From: Streptomyces antioxidans
Lineage (GTDB): Bacteria > Actinomycetota > Actinomycetes > Streptomycetales > Streptomycetaceae
Direction of reading: 5' to 3'
Length of the DNA stretch: 64,000 nucleotides
NCBI RefSeq assembly: GCF_000968685.2
Contig: NZ_LAKD02000027.1
Location: 186,001-250,000 of the forward strand
The translations under genes were made by a program, and so were the position numbers. Shown one piece after another: positions 51,419-60,285 of the stretch. Each line of letters opens with the position of its first letter. The first letter of the stretch is position 1. The notes under the pieces were generated by a model. The model was given only the letters and a program-made list of their open reading frames with translations, searched no databases and was not told the DNA's origin.

Positions 51419-54191
51419 CCTTCGCGTCCTTCGCCTTCTCGGCCCCGGCTCCGGTTTCGGCTTCGGCTTCGGCTTCGGCTTCGGCTTCGGGCGAGGTGTC
51501 ACCGTCCAGGATCGTGATGGCTCCCGTGCCTCCGTCCAGCCTCAGCCGCATACCGGTCGCCAGTTCCGTGACCGCGCCCCTGACCTGGACGACCGTCGGA
51601 ATGCCGAGCTCACGGGCGACGATCGCCACATGTGTCAGCGGGCTGCCCCGCTCGATGATGAGCGCCGAGGCGGACGGCAGCGCGGCGACCCAGCCCGGAT
51701 CCGTGCGATAGGTCACCAGGACCCCGCCGTCCACATCCACCGGGGTGTCCGTGACGACGGCGCGGGCCTCCACCACACCGGGACAGGACGGGGTGCCCCG
51801 CAGCTCCCGGACGCCGGTGCGCGCCGCGCCGCCCTTCGCGAAGCCCGCCCGCTCCAGATTGCCCCGCCAGTAAGGGGCCCCACGGGTTATGAACCGGGAC
51901 GGCGCGGACAGCGCCTCGTCCTCGGCCCGCTGACGCTTGCGCAGCTCCACGAGGCCCCGCAGATCGGTGTGCGCCGTCGTGCCCTCGTAGGCGCCCCGCA
52001 GCTCCTCCAGGCGCAGGAAGAAGACATCGTTCCAGTGGTCGATCGCCCGCATCCTGGCGAGATCGCGGCCCATGGCGCGCAGCATCCGCTTCGCCGAGCC
52101 GAAGGCACGGGTGCGGCAGAAGCGCAGCCGCTCCCGGTTGTAGAGGGAGGTCTGGGCCTTGCGGCGGACGATGTCGTAGAGCGTCCGGCGCGGTCCGCGC
52201 AGGTGCTCGTCCAGATAGGCGTCGGCCTTCTCGCCGGAGTGGGCGTCCACCTCGGGCAGCGCGGCACGCACCATGGCGAACAGGCTCGACGGGTCCTCCC
52301 GCAGATCGGGCACTTCGAGCTTGAGTTCGTCCAGGCTGCGGTAACCGTACGCGGCGACGTACTCGTCCACCGAGGCGAGGAACGCGGTGTGGCCGCCGTC
52401 CCGCAGCGCCTGGTAGGTGTCCACGGCCGGGGTCTCCTGGATGAGGCGGCTCAGTTCGGCGTCGTCACGGACGGTGGCGGCGAGGGCCGACAGCGCGCGG
52501 GCGGGTTCGATGGACTCCACCCGGGAGCCGGGGCTGGCCGCGCTCCAGGTGAGCCACTCGGGGGCGTCGGGCAGCCAGGCCTTGTTCAGCAGGGCGAGTG
52601 CGCCGATGGACCAGAGAATCGCCGCGTCCAGGGTCTGCATCGGCCCCCACTTCTCCAGCAGGTCCTTCTCCAGGGCGCGGAATCGCCGGTAGACGTCCTG
52701 GCCCTCCATCGCGTCGTAGTCGACGTTGTCGAACTCCTCGTACGCCTTGTAGAAGTACGCCATGAAACGTTCGACGGAGCGGTTCATGGTGAGGAAGCGG
52801 CGCACGAAAGCGGCCACCGTCCTCGCGCGCGTCAGTCTGCCGCGCAAGGAAGAGGAGAAGGTGTACGGGTAGATAGTCTCGGCCATTTCGTCGTCGAGTG
52901 GTTCCTCGACGCCGATCGCGACCTCCAGCACTTTCCTGTTGAGTTTGTACAGTGGCGCGATCCGCACCATCCGGTACCAGTGGAGCAGGTTGTAGTACAC
53001 CCGGCCATGGAAATATCCGAGCATATGGGGAGCCCATTCCTCGATCTCGCGCAGCGCCGTGGGCGGTACCCGGAGACCTCGGGCGTAGTATTCGTAGACC
53101 CTGCCGTAGACATTGGCCGCGAAGCTGAAGGTCAGCGGTGAAACGATTCCGGAGAAGCTCTCGATGATGTTGGCATTGTCCCAGATCCGGAGTTCGCCTT
53201 CGCTTGGTGTTACGTCATCTGGCGTTACATCATCCTGCAATGGCTGGATCGCATCCGGTAACGCGGTGATCGGGCGGGCCTGCAAAATCCACAGGGTGTC
53301 GTCCGCGAGCGCCCACTCGATGTCCTGCGGAGTGCCGAAGACCGCCGCGACGCGTGCCCCGGCCTCGTGCAGCCGCGCTATCTCCTTCGGCTCCAGCGAC
53401 AGCTTCTCCCGGTCGGCCCGGGGCACTTCGGCGACCAGGTATCCGGATCCGGCCGGATCCAGGTGATAGCGCTCCCGCTTGTCGCCGAGCACGGTGTCGT
53501 CCACCGCTCCCGTGGCGCCGTCGAGGACGACGGTGTCAGCGTCCACCGCGCCAGAGACCAGGCCCTCGCCCAGTCCGTACACCGAACTGATCACATATTG
53601 CCGCCGGTTGCCGGTCACCGGGTCGGCGGTGAACAGCACGCCGCTGCGCCCGGCATCCACCATGTCCTGCACCACGACGGCGATGCCCGCGTCGCGCGGC
53701 GGCAGCCCGTGGCGCAGCCGGTAGTGCAGCGATCGCTCGGAGAACGCCGAGGCCCAGCACTTCTTGACATGCGCCATCACGTCGGGGAGACCGGACACAT
53801 TGAGGAAGGTGGCGAACTGTCCGGCGAAGGAGAGCTCCGCGCCGTCCTCCTCGACGCCGGATGAGCGCACCGCGACCCGGGGGCGGCCCACGTACGCATA
53901 CGCCTCGCCGATGACCGACGCGGCGTCATCGCTCAGCTCCCCCGACTCGATGATTTCGGCCAACTGCCGTGAGATTAGTTTCACATTGTCCGGAGTGACC
54001 TCGGCGAGCAGATCCCCGATACGTCCCGCCTCGTCGAGTGCGGTGATGAATTCCTGGAACACATCGAGCCCGACGACCGCCCACCGGGGGACGGCGAGCC
54101 CGTTCCTGGAGAGCTCATGGAGATTCCTCCCCTTCCCGCCCGCCAGCTTCGCAGCCTCACCTGGGAGGCTGTCGTCGACTATGGCTCGCAT
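51411..54191 (-). CDS. PEP synthase/rifampin-phosphotransferase-like phosphotransferase
   Basis: 926 residues from ATG 54191, with GGAGG 15 bases upstream. The ATP-grasp domain (1-310) shows AKLAGGKGRNLHELSRNGLAVPRW, VAVRSSGVEEDG, AGRSGVLFTADPVTGN and DIEWALADDTLWILQARPI. The C-terminal swivelling domain has RGSPLTHVAIVARELGIPTVVQ, with His854 the phosphorylated residue. A helical region of about 500 residues lies between, as in rifampin phosphotransferase. There is no classical PEP-binding barrel, so phosphoryl transfer to a small molecule is likely. Leu311 is TTA (53259-53261). The C-terminus ends in Glu-Ala repeats, and DDVTP is duplicated near 320. It is first in the operon. Confidence 0.83.
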   Translation of the reverse strand: MRAIVDDSLPGEAAKLAGGKGRNLHELSRNGLAVPRWAVVGLDVFQEFITALDEAGRIGDLLAEVTPDNVKLISRQLAEIIESGELSDDAASVIGEAYAYVGRPRVAVRSSGVEEDGAELSFAGQFATFLNVSGLPDVMAHVKKCWASAFSERSLHYRLRHGLPPRDAGIAVVVQDMVDAGRSGVLFTADPVTGNRRQYVISSVYGLGEGLVSGAVDADTVVLDGATGAVDDTVLGDKRERYHLDPAGSGYLVAEVPRADREKLSLEPKEIARLHEAGARVAAVFGTPQDIEWALADDTLWILQARPITALPDAIQPLQDDVTPDDVTPSEGELRIWDNANIIESFSGIVSPLTFSFAANVYGRVYEYYARGLRVPPTALREIEEWAPHMLGYFHGRVYYNLLHWYRMVRIAPLYKLNRKVLEVAIGVEEPLDDEMAETIYPYTFSSSLRGRLTRARTVAAFVRRFLTMNRSVERFMAYFYKAYEEFDNVDYDAMEGQDVYRRFRALEKDLLEKWGPMQTLDAAILWSIGALALLNKAWLPDAPEWLTWSAASPGSRVESIEPARALSALAATVRDDAELSRLIQETPAVDTYQALRDGGHTAFLASVDEYVAAYGYRSLDELKLEVPDLREDPSSLFAMVRAALPEVDAHSGEKADAYLDEHLRGPRRTLYDIVRRKAQTSLYNRERLRFCRTRAFGSAKRMLRAMGRDLARMRAIDHWNDVFFLRLEELRGAYEGTTAHTDLRGLVELRKRQRAEDEALSAPSRFITRGAPYWRGNLERAGFAKGGAARTGVRELRGTPSCPGVVEARAVVTDTPVDVDGGVLVTYRTDPGWVAALPSASALIIERGSPLTHVAIVARELGIPTVVQVRGAVTELATGMRLRLDGGTGAITILDGDTSPEAEAEAEAEAETGAGAEKAKDAKGE
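51456..51490. repeat. Hexanucleotide microsatellite in the phosphotransferase 3' end
   Basis: TTCGGC is repeated five times perfectly plus five bases of a sixth unit. On the minus strand it encodes alternating Glu and Ala near the C-terminus of the phosphotransferase. Such tracts can change length by slippage without breaking the frame. Confidence 0.9.
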
Positions 54192-54619
54192 CGGTTTACT
54201 TGACCTCCGGGCACGCGCATCGCGAAACACACCCCGCTTGATCACGAGGAAGTTTCACCGTACCCCACCGGATCTGGGGATGGCGATCCTTCCCCTTATC
54301 TCTAGTGAGGCCACTTCATGACGCCTTGACGCTTTGGCTGGTTGCTACGCATTCCCCTAGTGATTGCCGACCCGGCACCCCTGGTGCTCGGCGTTCGCCG
54401 GGGGGTAGTAGTGAGCTGGTAACCCTGAGATCCTTGTCATTGCTCCGCCCCGTTTCCCGCCCCCCACGCCCTTTGTTCTCCCCCGCCGATGGCGAATTCC
54501 CTGGTGGGCCGCAGAGTGGCCAGTTGTGGCCCACAATGGCCAGTTGTGGCCCACTGGTGGCCACCACCTCATAGACGCCGGAGAACTGAGCGGACACACT
54601 GGAGAACTGGAGATATCCG
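54192..54619. promoter_or_regulatory. Divergent intergenic region between the phosphotransferase operon and the P450
   Basis: 428 bp with no ORF that I can support. It contains an 18-bp direct repeat, TGGCCAGTTGTGGCCCAC, at 54517-54534 and 54537-54554 (20-bp period). Within the first copy and its edge, TTGTGG and CCACAA form a perfect inverted repeat around one C (54524-54536). A perfect GGTGGCCACC palindrome follows at 54556-54565. This dense array, 55-100 bp before the P450 start, is a probable operator. CTAGTGA also occurs twice, near 54302 and 54357. Clear -35/-10 boxes were not identified. Confidence 0.6.
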
Positions 54620-56014
54620 ATGTCCCTCCTGCCTCCCGGCTCCCGGCAGCCCGCCCTTCTGCAGACCATGCGCATGCGTGACCCGGTCCACTACTTCGCG
54701 TCACTTCGGCGGCGCTACGGCCCGGTGTTCCGCATGCGGCTGATCGGCTTCCCGCCCCAGGTGGTGGTGTCCACCGCGGAACTCGCCGCGCAGATCTACG
54801 GCACGGACGGTGACGGCAACCGGGCCGGGGCGCTGCGCGCGGGCTATGTGCCCTGGCTCGGCGACTATTCGCTGTTCACGAACGACGGCGAGCCATGGTG
54901 GCGGCACCGCAAGCTGCTCAGCCCGGCCCTGCACGGCCGGTCCATCGCGGGCTATCCGGACCTCATCGCCGAAATCGCCGCTGAGGACATCCGGACGTGG
55001 CCGCTCGGCAGGCCGTTCGCGCTCCAGGAGCGCATGCAGGCCATCACGCTGGAGATCACCCTGCGGCTGGTCTTCGGGATCCGCGACGTCACCCAGCTGG
55101 CCCGGCTGCGGGCGTTACTCCTCACCCTGTCCAAGGCCAGCGGCTCCCCGCTGCTGTTCCTGATGCCCGCGCGGCTGCGGGCCTGGGCGGAGAAGTCGCC
55201 GCTGGCGATGCGCATACCCGTCCTGCCGACGACCCGCACCATGGAGGTCAGCGCGGCGGTGGACGAGATCCTCTTCGCCGAGATCGCCCGGCGCAGGGAC
55301 GAGGAGGACGACGGCGCCACCGATGTGCTGGGGCGGCTGTTGCGGGCGCGGGACGACCAGGGACGCCCGATGAGCGACCAGGAGATCCGCGATGAGCTGC
55401 TCACCCTGCTGGAGGCCGGGCTCGAGACCACGGCGACCGGCCTCTCCTGGGCCTTCGAACGGCTGATGCGCTCCCCGGAGGTACTGCGGCGGCTGTGCGG
55501 GGAGTTGGAGCGGGGCGAGGACGACAGCTACCTCGAAGCGGTCGTCAAGGAGGTGCTGCGGCTGCGCCCGGTGATCACCGGCTCGGGGCGTCTGCTGGAC
55601 AGGCCGCTGCGGCTCGGCGGATACGAGATCCCGGCCGGGTGGGTGGCCATCCCGATGTTCTCGCTCATCCACCAGGACAGCGAGGCGTATCCGGATCCCG
55701 AGGAGTTCCGGCCGGAGCGGTTCCTCGGCGAGGGCGCCCAAGCGGCACAGAAGTCGTTCCTGCCGTTCGGCGGCGGCCGGCGCTACTGCGTCGGCGCGCA
55801 ACTCGCCATGATGGAGATGAAGGTGATCATGCGGGAGGTGCTGCGGAGGGTGGAGCTGACCGCCGCCGACCCCGCACCGGAGGCCCAGCGCATGTGGCAC
55901 GTCACCCTGGTCCCGGGACGGCGCGCCGTCGCCGTGGCCCGCGAACGGCCCCTGGACCGCGCGCCGTTGAGCGAGGAGCCGAGGTGCCCCGTACACCGGG
56001 ACCCGTCCGCATAG
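54620..56014 (+). CDS. Cytochrome P450
   Basis: 464 residues, with GGAG at 54608-54611. The I-helix oxygen-activation motif reads LLEAGLETTATGLSW, ExxR is in EVLRLRP, PERF is in FRPERFLGEG, and the haem-binding loop FGGGRRYCVG has Cys390 as the axial ligand. The sequence lacks a membrane anchor, so it is a soluble bacterial enzyme needing ferredoxin partners from elsewhere. Leu166 is TTA (55115-55117), so expression may depend on bldA. It is divergent from the biosynthetic operon across a repeat-rich region and probably hydroxylates the product. Confidence 0.92.
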   Translation: MSLLPPGSRQPALLQTMRMRDPVHYFASLRRRYGPVFRMRLIGFPPQVVVSTAELAAQIYGTDGDGNRAGALRAGYVPWLGDYSLFTNDGEPWWRHRKLLSPALHGRSIAGYPDLIAEIAAEDIRTWPLGRPFALQERMQAITLEITLRLVFGIRDVTQLARLRALLLTLSKASGSPLLFLMPARLRAWAEKSPLAMRIPVLPTTRTMEVSAAVDEILFAEIARRRDEEDDGATDVLGRLLRARDDQGRPMSDQEIRDELLTLLEAGLETTATGLSWAFERLMRSPEVLRRLCGELERGEDDSYLEAVVKEVLRLRPVITGSGRLLDRPLRLGGYEIPAGWVAIPMFSLIHQDSEAYPDPEEFRPERFLGEGAQAAQKSFLPFGGGRRYCVGAQLAMMEMKVIMREVLRRVELTAADPAPEAQRMWHVTLVPGRRAVAVARERPLDRAPLSEEPRCPVHRDPSA

Positions 56015-56056
56015 GCCGTCATTCGCTCGGTTGGTCCGTGGCCGCCGTTCGCGCGG

Positions 56057-57073
56057 TCAGTCCGTGGCCGCGAGCTGGTCGCCCAGGGGACTTCGCCGGT
56101 ACAGCACCTGCCGTCCGTGGCGCGCCCGGGTGACCAGACCGGTGGCGTACAGGACGCGAAGGTGCTGGGACACGGCGCTCGGAGTCACCCTGAGGCGGCG
56201 GGCGAGCTCAACCGTGGGCAGGGGCTCCTGAAGGAGGCCGAGGAGCCTCGCCCGGGGCGCGCCGATGAGCGGTACGAGGGCGGGCGCGCCGTGAGGGGGC
56301 GCCGGGGCCCAGAGCGTCGCCACGCCACGGCTGGGGTAGACCAGCGACGGGGGTTCCTCGGGGCTCAACGGGGGCGCGGGCTTGTGCGCGAAGACGGAGG
56401 GCAGGAGGAGCAGCCCTCGGCCGGACGCCATGACACGGTGCCTGCTGATCATCTTGTCGATGTACAGCACCCCGTTGTGCCAGCGCAGATGGGGGTGCAT
56501 ATCGGCGAAGAGCGAGCGGGCGCCTCCCATGGCCAGTCGGCGCGCGCGGTAGGTCATGTCCGCCTCCACGACGAGTCGCATCCGCGGCCACATCGGCTTG
56601 ACGGCGATCTCCCAGTACTGGTGCAGGAGGGCACAGATGGTGTCGCGGAGCCCGGCGACGGACGCATCGTCGGTGGCGGTGGCGGCGCGCAGCGCCGGGG
56701 GCAGCGGGTCCGGCGCGTGCGTGGCCACCAGATCGCGGCGGACCAGGTCGGGAGGGGTCTGACGGACGGCGTCGAGTTCGTCCTCGAAGGCCGGGGCGAA
56801 GCTCGCGGGCCGTGGGGTCAGAAAGTCCGGAAGGGTGCGTCGCCGCGCCACCAAGGACATCAGCAGGCCGGTGTCCAGACCGGTGTCCGGGCTGGCGTTC
56901 AGGCCGGTGTCCGGGCCGCCGAGTCTGCCGAGCACGGCTCTGCGCCATGGCAGGTGCACCGCGGACAGGCCCGGATCGTGCAGCACCCGCAGGCTGAACA
57001 CCGTCTCGTTCAAGGGCGATACGGCGAACTGCGTGTCTGCCAGGTCCTCGACATCGAGCACAAAGCTGATCAT
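56057..57073 (-). CDS. ArsR-type regulator with C-terminal helix-turn-helix (DUF5937-like)
   Basis: 338 residues from ATG 57073 (MISFVLDVEDLADTQFAVSPLNE), the usual start of this actinomycete family. The first 260 residues are a DUF5937-like region. The C-terminal winged helix reads IGAPRARLLGLLQEPLPTVELARRLRVTPSAVSQHLRVLYATGLVTRARHGRQVLYRRSPLGDQL, a clear ArsR motif without metal-binding Cys pairs. A short tandem repeat of CCGGTGTCC units (about 56866-56920) encodes PDTGL repeats in the N-terminal part. It is divergent from the MFS gene (103 bp apart) and probably controls it. Confidence 0.85.
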   Translation of the reverse strand: MISFVLDVEDLADTQFAVSPLNETVFSLRVLHDPGLSAVHLPWRRAVLGRLGGPDTGLNASPDTGLDTGLLMSLVARRRTLPDFLTPRPASFAPAFEDELDAVRQTPPDLVRRDLVATHAPDPLPPALRAATATDDASVAGLRDTICALLHQYWEIAVKPMWPRMRLVVEADMTYRARRLAMGGARSLFADMHPHLRWHNGVLYIDKMISRHRVMASGRGLLLLPSVFAHKPAPPLSPEEPPSLVYPSRGVATLWAPAPPHGAPALVPLIGAPRARLLGLLQEPLPTVELARRLRVTPSAVSQHLRVLYATGLVTRARHGRQVLYRRSPLGDQLAATD

Positions 57074-57176
57074 TAAGCCATACGCTACATCGATTGGCAG
57101 CCGGGCCGCGGTGCCATGGACTTCGGCCCATGACACATTCCGTCAGACGCTCCACGCGGACACGGACCACGGTCGG

Positions 57177-58484
57177 ATGAGCCGCCGCATGGTCCTGCTC
57201 CTCGCCGTCACCTGCGCGGTGGCGGTGGGCAATATCTACTTCCCGCAGGCCATCGGTCCGCTGGTGGCCGACGGATTGCGGGTGTCGGGCGACTCGGCCG
57301 CCATGGTGGTGACCGCCACCCAGGTCGGCTACACGGCAGGAATCGTCCTGCTGGTGCCGCTCGGCGACCGGATCCCGCACCGTACGTTCCTCGTCCTCCT
57401 GCTCGGCCTGACCGGTCTGGCGCTGTTCGCGGCGGGGTGCGCACCGGCTCTTGCGCCCCTCGTCGCCGCCAGCGCTCTCGTCGGTCTGACCACCGTGGCG
57501 GCGCAGATCGTCGGCCCGCTGGCGGCCGGTCTCGTGGCCGCCGACCGGCGGGGAGCGGTGATCGGCACCCTGCTCAGCGGATCGACCGGTGGCATGCTGT
57601 TGGCCCGCACCTTCAGCGGCACCCTCGGCGAGTGGCTGGGCTGGCGGGCCCCGTATCTGGTGGCCGCGGTGCTGGCCCTGCTGCTCGCCACCGTCCTGGC
57701 GTTCGCGGTCCCCGCCACGGCCCCGGCCTCGCGGCAGTCCTACCCCGCGCTCCTGGCCGAACCGCTGCGCCTGCTGCGCACCGAGCCGGAGTTGCGCCGC
57801 TCCTGCTGGTACCAGGCGACCGTCTTCGCCGGATTCTCGGCCGTCTGGACCTGTCTGGCGCTCCTCCTCACCGGTCCCGGCTACGGGCTCGGTGCCCAGG
57901 CCGTCGGCATGCTCGCCCTGGTCGGCGGGGCGACCATGCTGTGCACTCCGCTCGCCGGGCGCCTGGTGGACCGCCGGGGGCCCGACCCGGTGAACCTCAG
58001 CTGCCTACTCGGGGTGCTCCTCTCGGCCGCGATCCTCGCCCTGGGTGCGCTGGGCGGCACTGCGGGCCTGGCCGCCCTGACGGTCGGCACACTGCTGCTG
58101 GACGTGGCGATGCAGTCCGGCATGGTGGCCAACCAGGCCCGTGTGTACGCCCTGCGACCGGACGCCCGCGCCAGGCTCAACACCGCCTATATGACCTGTG
58201 CCTATCTGGGCGGCAGTGCGGGTTCCTGGCTCGGGGTACGCGCCTGGGACCGGGCCGGATGGTGGGGCGTGTGCGCACTCGTCGCAGTTCTCGCCGCGCT
58301 CGCCCTGGCCCGCCATCCGCCGGTCCCGCGCCCACCTCGGGGTGTGCGAGGCGCGGATGCTCCACAGACGCCTCCGTCGGGCCGCCGAGGGGGTCAGGTG
58401 GCGGTCGCGGACGCCGCCGCGCGGCCCGCGGCGCGGCCCGAGAAGAGGCAGCCGCCGAGGAAGGTACCCTCCAACGAGCGGTAG
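57177..58484 (+). CDS. MFS transporter, drug-efflux type
   Basis: 435 residues from ATG 57177; the RBS is weak, so the exact start is uncertain. Twelve helices are predicted. The loop between helices 2 and 3 has LGDRIPHRTFLVLL and NIYFPQAIGPLVADGLRVSG is a hallmark of the YnfM/AraJ-like group. Its position beside the P450 and divergent to an ArsR regulator suggests export of the cluster product. The last 45 residues (from about RHPPVPRPPRG) are hydrophilic and are encoded by DNA that is antisense to the flavoprotein gene: the two genes overlap tail to tail by 91 bp, so the reading frame may have lost its original stop. Confidence 0.85.
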   Translation: MSRRMVLLLAVTCAVAVGNIYFPQAIGPLVADGLRVSGDSAAMVVTATQVGYTAGIVLLVPLGDRIPHRTFLVLLLGLTGLALFAAGCAPALAPLVAASALVGLTTVAAQIVGPLAAGLVAADRRGAVIGTLLSGSTGGMLLARTFSGTLGEWLGWRAPYLVAAVLALLLATVLAFAVPATAPASRQSYPALLAEPLRLLRTEPELRRSCWYQATVFAGFSAVWTCLALLLTGPGYGLGAQAVGMLALVGGATMLCTPLAGRLVDRRGPDPVNLSCLLGVLLSAAILALGALGGTAGLAALTVGTLLLDVAMQSGMVANQARVYALRPDARARLNTAYMTCAYLGGSAGSWLGVRAWDRAGWWGVCALVAVLAALALARHPPVPRPPRGVRGADAPQTPPSGRRGGQVAVADAAARPAARPEKRQPPRKVPSNER

Positions 58485-60217
58485 CCGTGCACTCCCCCAC
58501 CGCCGAAGCCCGCCACCTCTCCGGCCGCGTACAGACCGCTGATCGGGTGGCCCGAGGCGTCCAGCACGCGGCCGGAGAGGTCGGTCTGGAGGCCGCCGAG
58601 GGTCTTGCGGGTGAGGATGTTGAGGCGCACGGCGATCAGGGGCCCGGCGCCCGGGTCCAGGATCCGGTGCGCGGAGGCGGTGCGGCTGAGGGTGTCCCCG
58701 GGGTAGGCGAGCGCGTTGCGGATGCCCATGACCTGGACGTCCTTGGTGTAAGGGTTCGCGATCTCGCGGTCGCGTGCCTCGATCTGCCGGGTGAGGTCCG
58801 CCGGGTCGATCAGGTTGTCGCCGGTCAACTTGTTCATGCCCGCGACGAGTTGGGGCAGGTTGTCGGCGACCACGAAGTCCTCGCCCTTGTCCCGGAACCG
58901 CTGGATCGGCTCGGGGGTCTGCCAGATGCGGGAGAGGAGCTGCAGGATGTCCTTGTTGGTCAGGTCCGGGTTCTGCTCCGAGCCCGAGAGTGCGAACTCC
59001 TTGGCGATGATCTTCTGGGTGGTGACGAACCATGAGTAGTCATGGCCGCTGGCGGTGATCGACCCGAGGGTGTGCAGAGTGTCGTAGCCCGGGATGTCGG
59101 GGCTGGAGAAGCGCCTGCCCTTCGCGTCGAACCACATCGACGAGGGGCCGGGCAGAATGCGGATGCCATGCCCCGGCCAGATCGGGTCGTAGTTTCTCAG
59201 GCCCTCGGTGTAGTGCCACATCCGGTCCGGGTTGACGATCCGCCCGCCCGCCTTCTCGGTGATCGCCAGCATACGGCCGTCCACATACGCAGGAACGCCG
59301 GTGACCATGGACTTCGGCGGTGAGCCCAGCCGGTCGGGCCAGTTCCGGCGTACGAGGTCGTGGTTGGCGCCGATACCGCCGGAGGTGACGATCACCACCG
59401 GGGCGCTGAGCTCGAAGTCGCCCACCACGGTGCGCGAGGTCTGCTTGCCGCGGGCGGCGTCGCTCGGCTCCAGGATCGAACCGCTCACCCCGGTGACCGC
59501 GCCATCGGTGACGATCAGCTCGTCCACCCGGTGGCGGAACTTGAAGGTCACCCGGCCGTCCTCCGCGGCGGCCCGCACCTTCTTCTCGAACGGCTCGACC
59601 ACGGCCGGACCGGTGCCCCAGGTGACGTGGAAGCGCGGCACCGAGTTGCCGTGGCCGTCCGCGAGGCCGCCGCCGCGCTCGGCCCAGCCGACGATCGGGA
59701 ACCACCGCACACCGAGCCCGTGCAGCCAGGACCGCTTCTCCCCGGCGGCGAAGTCCACATACGCCTCGGCCCACTTGTGGGCCCAGTGGTCCTGGCCACC
59801 GGGATCGCTGACACCGCGGTCGAAGCCGGCCGTGCCGAGCCAGTCCTGCCAGGCGAGTTCGGGGGAGTCCTTGATCCCCATCAGCCGCTGCTCCTCGGAG
59901 TCGACGAAGAACAGGCCGCCGAAGGACCAGAACGCCTGGCCGCCGAGGTTGCTCTCGGGCTCCTGGTCGAGGAGGACCACCTTGCGCCCCGCGGCCGTCA
60001 GTTCCGCCGTGGCCACCAGCCCGGCGAGCCCGTGGCCGACCACGATGGCGTCCACCTCCGAGGACGCCCCGGAGGCGGCGAAGGCCGGAACGGCCATCTG
60101 GGCGAGCGCGGCACCGGCGAGCACACCGCCCGCCGCGGTCAGGGCGCGACGGCGGCTGATCGCGCTGCTCCCGCCGATCCCGGCGGGCGACGCGGAATTC
60201 TCTGTGGAGTTCTCCAT
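58394..60217 (-). CDS. Tat-exported FAD-binding dehydrogenase (fumarate reductase/ketosteroid dehydrogenase family)
   Basis: 607 residues. The Tat signal SRRRALTAAGGVLAGAALAQMAVPAFA lies at about 22-48. The FAD motif DAIVVGHGLAGLVATAELTAAGRKVVLLDQE follows (56-85), and the family's NLGGQAFWSFGGLFFVDS is conserved. Later motifs are VIVTSGGIGANHDLVRRNWP and the closing GLYAAGEVAGFGGGGVHGYRSLEGTFLGGCLFSGRAAG, which binds the flavin and is highly conserved. Members reduce or desaturate C-C bonds, but the substrate is unknown. Its 3' end overlaps the MFS gene in antisense; its promoter region holds two adjacent repeats. Confidence 0.88.
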   Translation of the reverse strand: MENSTENSASPAGIGGSSAISRRRALTAAGGVLAGAALAQMAVPAFAASGASSEVDAIVVGHGLAGLVATAELTAAGRKVVLLDQEPESNLGGQAFWSFGGLFFVDSEEQRLMGIKDSPELAWQDWLGTAGFDRGVSDPGGQDHWAHKWAEAYVDFAAGEKRSWLHGLGVRWFPIVGWAERGGGLADGHGNSVPRFHVTWGTGPAVVEPFEKKVRAAAEDGRVTFKFRHRVDELIVTDGAVTGVSGSILEPSDAARGKQTSRTVVGDFELSAPVVIVTSGGIGANHDLVRRNWPDRLGSPPKSMVTGVPAYVDGRMLAITEKAGGRIVNPDRMWHYTEGLRNYDPIWPGHGIRILPGPSSMWFDAKGRRFSSPDIPGYDTLHTLGSITASGHDYSWFVTTQKIIAKEFALSGSEQNPDLTNKDILQLLSRIWQTPEPIQRFRDKGEDFVVADNLPQLVAGMNKLTGDNLIDPADLTRQIEARDREIANPYTKDVQVMGIRNALAYPGDTLSRTASAHRILDPGAGPLIAVRLNILTRKTLGGLQTDLSGRVLDASGHPISGLYAAGEVAGFGGGGVHGYRSLEGTFLGGCLFSGRAAGRAAASATAT

Positions 60218-60285
60218 GGGCTGCCTTCCGGAAAAGGGTTCGGAGGGTGCGGGAGATACGGAGGGGGTCGCCGCGACGGAATCGT

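Noticed and set aside
51419..51502. Lys-Pro repeat N-terminus for the acyl-AMP ligase
   Set aside because: It is the out-of-frame reading of the hexanucleotide repeat that encodes Glu-Ala in the upstream gene. The GTG at 51418 fits the family start.
54192..54704. Minus-strand open frames of about 115-119 codons in the P450 upstream region
   Set aside because: They cover the operator-like repeats, have unusual composition and no RBS or domain.
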